A stretch of DNA of 64,000 bases, taken from positions 5,713,576 through 5,777,575 of the forward strand of contig OZ020304.1 in NCBI GenBank assembly GCA_963971305.1, in the 5' to 3' direction. A program made the translations under genes and the position numbers. The DNA comes from Arcuatula senhousia. Its lineage: Eukaryota > Mollusca > Bivalvia > Mytilida > Mytilidae. The notes below the pieces were generated by a model, which was not told the origin of the DNA, did not search any database, and saw only the letters and a program-made list of their open reading frames with translations. Shown piece by piece: positions 24,801 through 36,800 of the stretch (within the stretch, counting starts at the first letter, position 1; each line of letters opens with the position of its first letter).

Positions 24801-27800
24801 ATCAGACAAGGAAAAGACAGCATTCGTCTGTCACAAAGGGTTATTCGAATTCAATGTTTTACCTTTTGGGGTTTGTAATGCTCCTGGCATTTTCACTGAA
24901 ATGATGAGTGTAGTTTTAGAGGGCTTAAGCGACTATGCAATAGCTTATTTGGATGATATATTAATATACTCAAAAACAAAAGAAGAACATCTAAAACATA
25001 TCCAAACAGTTTTTGATAGATTAAGGCAACATCACTTAAAATTAAAGTTAAAAAAGTGTACTTTTCTTCAAAAAGAAACAACCTATTTAGGATTTGTTAT
25101 AAATGATAAAGGTGTTCAACCAGACCCTCAAAAAGTTGAAGCAATAAAAAATCTAAAACCTCCAACAACTGTTAAAGAAGTTCGATCTTTAATTGGTATG
25201 ACAAGTTTTTATAGACGCTTCATCAATAGATTCTCTGAAATAGCAGAACCAATCATTAAATTGACCAGAAAATATGCTAAATTCCATTGGTCGGAAGAAT
25301 GTGATAAAGCCTTTGCTATGATAAAAGAAGCATTATCGACACTGCCATTATTAGTGTACCCTCAATTAGACAAGCATTTCTATTTATACACAGATGCTTC
25401 AGATCTTGCGATAGGTGCATGTTTAACTCAATATTGTGATGATGTTGAAGCTGAGAAACCAATCTATTTTCTATCACATAGGTTAAGTGACACACAAACA
25501 AGATGGTCTACTATTATGAAAGAAGCGTATGCAATTTACTATTCGTTACAAAAGCTACATCACTTGCTGCATGGTGCACAATTTACGATAAGAACTGATC
25601 ATAAACCTCTCAAATATCTGTTAGAATCACCAATGCAAAATAGACAAATTCAATTATGGTCTTTGGCAATAGGAGGATATCAATGTACTATTGAGTATAT
25701 TAGCGGTGATAAAAACTGTGCAGACCTTATGTCAAGGCCAATACTTGATAATGAAACTGACAAGCCGCTGAAGGATGACGATAATGATATCGGTCCTGAT
25801 ATAAGTGATTACACATTTGAGATTAATACAATTAATTCTAATAGATTTGATCCTAAACAATATGCTAGTTGTGAAGTTAATGAGGATGATGTACCATCAA
25901 CATCAGATTTGAAATTTAAAACTTTTAATATGCTTGAAGAACAAGAAAAAGATGATGAAATTGTTAACATTAAAAAACAATTAAATCAAAATACGGACAA
26001 TAAGAAAATACAAAATAGATTTATTCTTATTGATGAAACTGTTTACTATATATCTAACCCTGATAGTGACGCAGTCTTAAGATTGTATATCCCGCAACAT
26101 TTAAAAGAAGCGGTAGTGAAAGAATATCATGATGATTTTCACATGGGTGTAGATAAAACTTATGACCTCATTAGACAAAAGTATTACTGGCCAAAAATGT
26201 TCAAAGAATTAAATAGTTATGTATCAACTTGTATAACTTGTCAAAGAAGAAATATGAAAAAGCATAAACCTGAACAATTAATAACAGACATAGGCCCATA
26301 TCCATTTGCTAAAGTTGGCATGGATCTTTCTGGACCATATCCAGTAACCCTTTCAGGGAATAAATATATCATTTCATTTATTTGTCTCTTCTCAGGCTGG
26401 GTTGAAAGTTTTCCGGTTCCTGATAAAACCGCAGATAATGTTTGTCATCTTTTAATCGAAGAAATATTTCCTAGATATGGTCAAATTTTAGAATTATTAA
26501 CAGATAATGGCACAGAAAATGTTAATTATAAGGTCAAGGAAACTTTAGAAGCTTTAAATATTCACCATATCAAAACAAGTTTTTACCATCCTCAAAGTAA
26601 TGCAAAAGTAGAAAGATTCCATCGAACAATGCATGATGTGCTTGCTAAGAAAATAAAAGATGATGCTACAACTTGGGATATTTATTTGAATCAGACACTA
26701 GCAGCCATTCGTTTTAATGTTAATGAAAGTACAAAGTTTTCACCTTTCTTTTTGTTATATTCAAGAGATGTTGTTCTTCCTATTGATAACATTCTAAAAC
26801 CGCGACGGAAATATACAGGGGAGGATATGCATAAAATAGCACTTCAGCAACAACATAAGTCGTTTTTAATTGTCCATAAACAACAATTGAAACAAAAACG
26901 ACGACAAGCTAAGTATGCAAATGCTAAATGTCAGGATGATCATTTACAAATAGGTGATCCCGTCTATTATAAGAATCATTGTAAGGCATCCAAATTACAC
27001 AGCAATTGGAATCCTTATTACCGTATAACTGACCAAATAACACCTGTCACTTTTATTATCAGAAATGTCGATGCATCCAAATTACACAGCAATTGGAATC
27101 CTTATTACCGTATAACTGACCAAATAACACCTGTCACTTTTATTATCAGAAATCAATTAGACGGTACTACATTAAAAGCACATGCTGAACATCTTCGTTT
27201 AGCTAAATTAGAATGGGAAATCCCTGAAACAACTGATAAACCATTACGAAAAGCTACTTACGTTGAACCTCCACCCGCGTCATCGTCAGAATCCTCATCA
27301 GATTCTGAGGACGAAGTACCACTAGCTAAAATCGCGAAAAAATATAAAAGAGAAAGGGAGAATAGTTCAGATGAAGAAGAAAATATTCCATTATCTGAAC
27401 TATCTAGGCGTTTGAAACAACAACAAATTTTGAAGCATCAACAAAATAAGCCAAAGTATAAAGATAATCAATCAGAATCAAGTAGTTCAGAGGAAGAAGA
27501 TATTAAGATAGATCAGGATGATAATTTTATTGATGATCAAAATGATAATGCTTTTGATGAAAATGAATTTGTTCATGAAGATGATAAAATGTCGATAGAT
27601 TTAACTTCAATTAAAAAATTGAAAACTCCAGTCAAAAGGTCTAAAAAGAAAAACGAAAATTTAACTCTATTGTTAAACATTATAGGTAAAATTGTAGAAT
27701 AGCTTCCAAAGTATTTTTTTGTATGTTTGACTAATTGCATGTTCATTGCTAATATCGGTATAGACAACCATTTTATTTGAATCATGGTGACAGGGGCATC

Positions 27801-30800
27801 TGACATAAAATGTTTGATTCTATACTATATAACAGATCATGATCATTTATTAATATTTTGAGGGGAATAGTCCATATAAGTTGTCCATGTGAGTTGCCTT
27901 GTTAATTTTATTACTTTCAACAATATGCATTTGGACAAGTATTTTGTTAATTGTGACTAGTGACAGATGTGATTCGAATTTCTATTCAAAATTCAAAATT
28001 GAGTAGGTAAAATTTCGAACTGATAGATTGGTTGCCAAAGGTACAGTTCCTGAAGTGATGTTCTACAATGTAGGGAGCGAAACGTACGCAACAGAGGAAA
28101 TATTGACCTCGACATCACGGGCAACCGCACAACGAAAATCCAGATAATATTCGATCGGCCGTATACGAAGTACAAAGAATAAACAAATCGGGCTGCAGAT
28201 TTTCGTAGATGATTAACATTTCGTAAACGTTATGTTGAAGAAACGTCACAAGATAGAAGTCATGATCATCATATCTATATTGTTTGCTGTGCTATATGAT
28301 GTTTAGATTGACAATCGTACTTTTGATGAACTACACGTTGTTTCATTTATTTATGACATTCGTTAATAACCAGTATTGTACCATGAACATTATGATTTAC
28401 GTTTGCTGTGCTGTACCGGTACCTGTACTGTATTTATCATATTGTATAAACTTTGACGCGTTTGCTGAAAGCTTTACGACAACGAAGATTATATACATAG
28501 CTACGCTTTGCTATAGTTTGAACTTTGTATCTATATCGCTTATTGCAGTCATTCGTTCGTAAAATCTGTCACTCGAAAGTAACATATTTTCTTGAGGTGA
28601 TAAGGAATGTAACATTACGTGTATCTGAAGCGATATGTTTATATATAATTAACCTGTTGATCTATCCTAAGCTTGGACTTGATTATCACCGTGTGCGTCT
28701 AATTAGTTTGTTATTATCGTTACGTACTATTTTAGAACTTAGATGTGACTTTAATGTCTCCTGCCCGTGTCTTCTCGTCTATAACTGACATTACGTATAG
28801 AACGCGCTTCTACTGTGATGAGATTCCATTCTTAATTGGATGATGTTTGCATGTTAGCCAATGACAATGAACTCTCTCTCTCTCTTTCTACCTTTCTTAC
28901 TTATATATACCAGAGACATGAATTAACTCTCAGATTCTTAGAGATGAGATACTTTTAGATTCTTAGAGAGCTAGTATAAGATTAAGATTCTTAGATAGTT
29001 TCTATCATGAAACACGTTCTTACTTACGCTGTCTTCTAACTATGCAAACGTTCTTACTATATCTATCGTGAAGGCTTCGGCTTAAGTGTTTATCGTTGCT
29101 GTAGTTTATTGAATATAATATTTATTTTATATCGTGTAGTTATTACATCAGAATGTGACTTTAAGAAACAATAACAATTACATAACCCTGCAGCCCCCGG
29201 CCTGAGCTGTGGAATAGTTTTGTGCGGTGTTTCACATGTTGAAGACTGCTTGCTGTTTTCCGTTGTGATTTTTTGAATTGCTGTTTGTTTATGTTTGTTG
29301 TGTCGCGTACACTTATTCCACATCTCAATAACGTATGTAAAGCAAAAATATGATCTATTGTTGAATATCCCTTTCGAAAGCCAGCCTGGTTTTCGTAAAG
29401 GATTTCATAGTTTTCTAAATATTCACCAAGTCTATCATTGAGAATAGATGTAAAAATTTTACCTAGACATGACAAAAGAGTTATTGGTCTATAATTTTTA
29501 GCTTCCAGCTTATCCCCCTTTTGTTTATAAATCGGAATAATGTTTCCAATCAGCCAAGCTTCGGGTAAAATTCCCGAGTCAAAAATCAAATTAAACATAT
29601 CAACATAAATATTAATCATTCTATCTAGAGAAGAAACAATGTATTCGTTTATGATTTGATCTTCTCCAGGTGATTTGCCATTCTGAGCCTTCTTCACGGC
29701 CTTCAAAATATCGTCCTTCGTAATTGAACGATTTAAATGCTCATTTGTCATGTCTGAGTCAATTTCATTTATAATTTCAAAATCATCTTGAAAGTTATTT
29801 TTATTTAAATCCTTATAAAAATCATACAAATCATTTAAAGGAATAATATTTTCTACATTTCTATTATTTCCTTTGTTAAAAATTTTCCAAAATTCTTTTG
29901 GATTTTTCTTCCTTTTATCTTTCATTTCTTTGCTCATATTTTCGTTACATTTTCTAATACATTCGTTCATTGTTTTCTTAAAATGTTTCTCACTTTGACA
30001 TAATCTTTGTTTAAAAATATTTGACCCATAATGCTTATATAAGCGTTTTGATTTTCTATATTCTTTTTTAGCCTTTTTACAATCTTATTATACCATAGCT
30101 TGCTTTTAACCTCCACATTTTTTTGTTTTATTTCCCTTTTTACATATGTTCCAAAAGTTGCCTTTGCAGATTCTACCAGAATAGCACATACATCTGTAAC
30201 AATATTATTTATACATTCTCTATTAATATGATCTACATCATTTTTAGCAGTGACTATATTAAAACGAATTGGGTCGATTATTTCATCAGCAATGTTTCTC
30301 CTAAATTCATCAACTTTTTCCTGATTCCACCTTTTTATCTTTGGTTCATAATTTGTTACGTCATTCATAACTTGTGATTCTTCAAGCCCTTGGTTCTTCT
30401 TAATTTCTAGTGAAACAGGACAATGGATGTCTGAATAAAGCTTACTAAACTCAAAAATCTCAAAATTTTGAATATGTTATGACCAGTGCAAAATCCAATA
30501 TTTTGCACAGATTATGAATTTAGTACTTTACCCTAATTTTCAATGGTTTATTTCAAAAGTTAATAATTATAGTTTCAAAGTCATTTATTTAATTTACAAA
30601 ATATTAATCTTAGTTGGAAATGTTTGAAGGTCAGGATAATTGCTAACCTTGTAAATCTTACATGTTTATTTCTGAAAGTTACAAGATGACAAATTACTTC
30701 CTACATGTACAAATCCTGGTCAAATGATCATGGAACTTCTTATGCAATGTCTGTCTAGCGCTTGAGGCATTTTAACAATTTTAGAACAAATCTCCCAGAT

Positions 30801-33800
30801 ACACATTCATGACTTTCCACTCAAGAGAGATGGTCATGACAAGTTACAAAATGGTTACCTCGTATTTGATATTCGGTTTCAACAGTTTCTTTTATATCGT
30901 TCAGGACTGGATTATATTGTACCTATGTATGCAGTATTGACTATTTTATTCCAATACAATTTACATCTGTTTGGTGTTTTATTTACAATGGCCTTTGAAG
31001 TTAAGGAGCTGTTCCCGAGTTATGACCAGCCGATCCCGGTACACAATAAAATTAACATTGATTAAGTTACAAACTGACACTAGTCGCCTGCAGTCTGGTC
31101 ATAGAGTGGTAGAGAAACCCGTGGTTCTAATGTTTTGGACTTCCATTCCGGTCTCCAAATTGTAATGAGGTACTGATCTACATTTGTGTGAAACTACAGA
31201 GGGTGAGTTCAACCTTAAAATCACATGTGACATATTTTTTTTTTTCTTATAAAGATATTAAATTGTTACTTTTTGTGATAGGGTATTGTTTATACGCACC
31301 AGTGTTTTTATCCTAATTGTAATACTTACATTAATAGGGCAAAATGAGATCAGTTAAACCTTCAGCTTCAGTGTTTTCTATTAAATCAGCTATTGTTAAC
31401 AATAATAAAGTAAAAGTCAAGTTAGGAAAACTGTATATGAATGCTCTCATAGATAGTGGAGCAGACATTTCTATTGTAAATACCAGTGTTCTTAAGAAAG
31501 CATTTTTAAATAATGATTTACCAGAAGTTTTTCAAACTGATATTTACTCTGTAAAAGGAGTATGTAATAAGTCTTTAAAATTACAAGGGAAGACTGACTT
31601 GGTAATAGATGTGAATGGCCTTCAAATGATGCATCATTTTTACATTATTGACAATGAAAGTTTTAAATTAATACTTGGACAAGACTTTTTGAAAGCACAT
31701 CATGCTTTTATAGATTTTTCAAAACAAATAGTTACTTTTCAAAATGAAATGACAGCCGCAACACTTTATACTCAACAAGATAAGGAAAAACCAATTAATA
31801 TCGCAAAGATCACAACTCCTGTGGTCATTCCACCTTTTTCTGAATGCAATGTTCCACTTTTTATTTCTAAAATTAAGGATAATGAAACTGTTATTTTAGA
31901 ACCAAACAAGGTGTTGCTCAATAAGAAATTGAGCAAGTAATAAGGATACAAAGTCATAGTCAAGCATATATCCATTAGTACAAGTTACTGAAGTTAGTTA
32001 GTTATACATTTTTAAGTAATCAGATATTAGTTTCTTCATTTTTTTTACCTAGTTTTTATTTTATCTTTGCTTTCTCTTTTTTTTTGTCATTTAATGTTAA
32101 GTAAGGGTATGTCACATGTGTTAAGGGTGAATCTCTACAAGAAGAAAATCTGAGCTGGATGAGGCCACAGAGATTTTTTTGACTAGTGAGACAATTACTA
32201 AAGCTGGAGATTAACAAAGGTTTTCTACTGGAACCAATGAACCTGTCGACGTTAAGTCTAGGAAACACTTGTTCCTTACCACGTCGTACGTGGCAACGTT
32301 GGATTTCCCATTGGGCAACGCTGGAAGCCACACAACGATGGATTGCAACGTTGGATTTCCCATTGGGCAACGCTGGAAGCCACACAACGATGGATCGCCA
32401 TATGAAGAATTTTCATCAAAAGATGTGATGGAGCTTCAGTTGGAGATGAACTGTTAATGATTTTTGTTGATGAGTTGTTGATGAACTGTTGATGATTATG
32501 TTGTGGATGAACTGTTGATGATTTTTGTTGTTGATGATGCGTTGTTGATGATTATATTGGATAACTGTTGATGTCTATTGAAGATGAACTGTTGATGATT
32601 TTTTTTGTTGTTGATGCGTTGTTGATGATTATATTGGATAACTGTTGATGTTTATTGAAGATGAACTGTTGATGATTTTTATAGTAAATGAAGATTTAGT
32701 GTTATAGGATATCCTTGAACTAAGTGATCTTAAACAACCATATTCTACAATGGGAGAACAAATGGATTCGGCTACCTATTAGATATGTGTTAAAAGAAGA
32801 ACACTTTATTTGCCCAGGCCAGGCAAACCATGTTAAGTGAAACAACATTATTAACAATTCGATTATTTGGATGAATTGAACAATATATGTTATAGTTCAC
32901 TTGGGAAATGATGAGAAGTCAAAGGAGATATATTCAGACTCTGAATATGTGTTTATCATCATTATTTTGTTCTTTGTTGTTTTGTTTATGTTTTATTTGT
33001 GATTTATTTTTATTGATCTTTCAGGATTATGGGTTAAAATATATATATATACAGATTTCGGGAGAAATCTTAGGTGAAGGAGGGGAAGCATATGACCAGT
33101 GCAAAATCCAATATTTTGCACAGATTATGAATTTAGTACTTTACCCTAATTTTCAATGGTTTATTTCAAAAGTTAATAATTATAGTTTCAAAGTCATTTA
33201 TTTAATTTACAAAATATTAATCTTAGTTGGAAATGTTTGAAGGTCAGGATAATTGCTAACCTTGTAAATCTTACATGTTTATTTCTGAAAGTTACAAGAT
33301 GACAAATTACTTCCTACATGTACAAATCCTGGTCAAATGATCATGGAACTTCTTATGCAATGTCTGTCTAGCGCTTGAGGCATTTTAACAATTTTAGAAC
33401 AAATCTCCCAGATACACATTCATGACTTTCCACTCAAGAGAGATGGTCATGACAAGTTACAAAATGGTTACCTCGTATTTGATATTCGGTTTCAACAGTT
33501 TCTTTTATATCGTTCAGGACTGGATTATATTGTACCTATGTATGCAGTATTGACTATTTTATTCCAATACAATTTACATCTGTTTGGTGTTTTATTTACA
33601 ATGGCCTTTGAAGTTAAGGAGCTGTTCCCGAGTTATGACCAGCCGATCCCGGTACACAATAAAATTAACATTGATTAAGTTACATTTAAGAAATTGACTA
33701 CTGCTTATAAAATAATCGACAACACTGGTATTTTTGCATGTTGGCTTTCCAACATTGTTTCTTTCTAATCTACCATTTAATACATACATGTTATTATTTT

Positions 33801-36800
33801 TACATAATTCTAATAGTTTTCTTCCATAAGTATTCACTACATTATCTGAACTATTTCTATATCTTGAAATACTAAGATCATCAAGTAAATACACATCATT
33901 AACCTCATTTTGATCAAAAAAGTCATTTATAAATCTATCACTTTCATCATTATTTTCATAATAATCTGGTAAATTACCAATACGACTGTTGAAATCTCCA
34001 GTCAAAATGACAAAATTAGATTTATTACAAAAAGATTGCAATTCAACTTCTATTTCATCAAAAGCATCTTCCGATGCATAAGCTGTATTTATCGGTGGAA
34101 CATAAACAACTCCTATAATTACATTTTGTGGAGTATGAAAAACTGTTTTATCAATAGAGAACCATAAAACATAAGGGCAACTTGTTTCAATAAACTTTAT
34201 ATGTTTATCAAGATACTTCTTATAGCCAAATGCAATTCCACCTGATCTATGAATTGAAAGTTTTTTTCTGTTTTTGAAATGAAAAATAAATTCATCACAT
34301 TCGATATGGTCAAGGTCATCTAATTTAGTTTCTGTGAAACAAACAATATCAAAGTTTATTAACAAAGATTGAAATTCTGGATATAAAATTTTTGTTTTAA
34401 TACCACATACATTTAGTGTCAAAATTTTTATATTTTCTTTATTTACAATAGTATCTGTGAGTTCGTATTCACTGTCAAGCGAACTGTGAAAGTCATCTGT
34501 CCTATTTAATTGATCTTTAACTGTATTTGTCCCTCCACGGTCGTCCTATTTATGTTGGTTTGTGCGGGGATCCCAACGGGGTTTTTCGAATCTTCTGTTC
34601 TGTGTTGGCGATTTTGGTCGCGCACCCTGTCGTTCGTACTGTTGGCGCATAGGTTCCATTTCATCTTCAGGAGAAGGGATGAACTCTTTACCGTTGATAA
34701 ATAGACGGTCTCTTTTAAAGAAAGCTTTCTGTTTATGTTTCTTAGCTTCTTGATAGTGGGGCCACAACGCTTTAATTTCTTCTGTCGTTGACCTCTTTCG
34801 GAAATTGCTCACTTATTCCAAAGTTAGTTCCTTTTAATTCACTTGCCTGTTTCCTGACCTTTTCTCTTTCTTTATAATTGGCGAAACGACAAACGATGGG
34901 TTTTGTCCTGAAGTTGACGATTCCTTCTCGACTCTTTTCTGCATACTCTTTACCAAAGCGATGCGCTCGGTGGTAATGTACCGGATCGTCAATTTTCAGT
35001 TTCGTTTTAAAGAAATCTTCTAGGATTCTCTCCGTTTCGTCAGACTCTTCATCTTGTGTGGTCATCGGTATGCCAGTGAATATTAGATTTTCACGCATTG
35101 ATCTTGTTTGTAGATCGATATGCCTTTCATAAAGGTCGTCTAGATCGCACTGCAAACGTGATAATGATTCATTTGCCTTGTTTTGGTCCACTCTCATATT
35201 ACCTATCCTGTTTTTCATCTCTTCAACGTCCCCCTTGTTAGTTTCGAATTCACGGTTTATAAAGTTCATACCCTTTTCTACTTCATCTACTCTTTTGCTA
35301 ATACCCTCAACCTTTTTGACGACAGTTTTGTCGACTTCGTTAATTTTTTCGGTTAACACGTCGAGTCGTGAGAGTTTTTCGCACATCATGTCCACCTTCT
35401 GTACCAGTATATCTATTTTGCTATTTGAATCATGGTAGTTAGTTGAGTTCATAAGTGGTTGCAAACATTGATTTTGCGGGGTACTTGGTAGAAAACCATA
35501 TGCGGATGAAGATGGTGATACGTTGACAAAGTTTGGGGGTGGAATGGTTTGCGGTTGTGGTTGAAATGTTGAACAATGTATTTGTCTCTGCTGTTGTAAA
35601 ATTTGTGAATCGTACACTGGAGTATTTGGCATCGAAGACATCATTGTACTGTAACAGTTATCGTTTTTTATTGGAGCAGTTTTCTTTTTCTTCTTTTGAT
35701 CAGCAGATTTGTTTAAATAAGAGCAAAGCAGAAGCTTTAAACCAACAATTTGTTTCTGTTTTTACGGAAGAAAATATGTCAAGTCAGCCAAAAATAAAAA
35801 GTAGTCCATCACCCGAAATAGACCCATTAGAGATAATGGAAAATGGTGTAAGAAAACTTCTCAATAACATCAACCCCAAAAAGGCAAATGGTCCAGATAA
35901 TATTCCAAACACAGTGCTAAGAGAATGTGCAACAAACATGGCACCCTTTATAACAGAAATATTTAGAAAATCATATGAAGAAGGCTGCGTCCCAGATGAT
36001 TGGACTATGGCAGTGATAACAGCGCTATATAAAAAGGGCGAAAAATGTCTCCCAGTCAACTACCGACCAGTCTCACTGACATCTGTAACTTGTAAATTGA
36101 TGGAACATATTATCTTCAGGCATGTAATGGAACACCTTGAAAAACATCATATACTAGTTGATTACCAACATGGTTTCAGGCAAAAGCGATCTTGCGAATC
36201 ACAGCTAGTAACTACAATTGAAGACATAGCAAGACATCTAGACACAAAAGACCAGGTAGACATGCTGATTTTAGACTTCAGCAAAGCCTTCGATGTAGTG
36301 CCACACCAACGACTACTAAGGAAGCTAAAACACTATGGTATAAGAGGGAAACTATTGGACTGGATAGAGGCTTGGCTCACACAACGACATCAGTGTGTTG
36401 CAGTTGAAGGTGAAACATCAGAGAAGTCAAGAGTAAAATCGGGAGTGCCTCAAGGTACCGTATTGGGACCCTTAATGTTCCTCTTGTATATTAATGACAT
36501 TGGGGAGGACATAGTCTCAAAACTTCGATTATTTGCCGATGACAGTTTATTGTACCTAGGAGTAGAGAACAGAAAAAACTGCATACAGCTACAAAACGAT
36601 CTGAACAAACTTGTTAAATGGGCAGACAACTGGCAAATGAAGTTTAATGCCACGAAATGCTATGTCCTAAGAATTACCAACAAGAAATACCCAACAAAAA
36701 ATGATTACACCATGCATGGACATATACTGGAGGTAGTTGACCAAAACCCATACTTAGGAGTAATGTTTAACAGCAAATTGAAATGGGACAATCACATCAA

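Larger units (their letters stand above)
21917..29234 (+). mobile_element. Ty3/Gypsy LTR retrotransposon, nearly intact (7.3 kb)
   Basis: Paired 627-bp LTRs (21,917-22,543 and 28,608-29,234) begin TG and end CA and flank a primer-binding site, gag, a -1 frameshift signal, pol (PR, RT, RNase H, integrase) and a purine-rich tract. CATG is duplicated at both sides, and the uninterrupted repeat X copy at 38,718-38,725 has a single CATG at the same place, confirming the insertion. No envelope gene is seen in the 0.9 kb after pol. One in-frame stop in gag and an internal duplication in integrase are the only lesions noticed. RT order and motifs place it in Ty3/Gypsy; the lineage within it was not resolved. 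Confidence 0.93.
30480..33684 (+). mobile_element. Non-autonomous LTR element encoding only a retropepsin (3.2 kb)
   Basis: Two 592-bp LTRs (30,480-31,071 and 33,093-33,684), TGACCAGTGC to AAGTTACA, show no mismatch in the lines compared. The 2.0 kb interior has one supported ORF (aspartic protease, 31,344-31,940). There is no zinc knuckle, RT, RNase H or integrase. A purine-rich GAAGGAGGGGAA precedes the right LTR. It lies within LINE-A, interrupting it between the endonuclease and RT regions. No clear target duplication could be seen, and the PBS was not identified with confidence. Confidence 0.88.

Noticed and set aside
28284..28562. Possible envelope gene after pol
   Set aside because: Only 92 hydrophobic codons, with no signal peptide plus ectodomain, cysteine pattern or cleavage site; it is AT-rich 3' UTR.
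35533..35704. N-terminal ~57 codons of the long frame ending at 37,344
   Set aside because: This part is the reverse strand of LINE-A ORF1; the LINE-B protein similarity begins at about 35,710.
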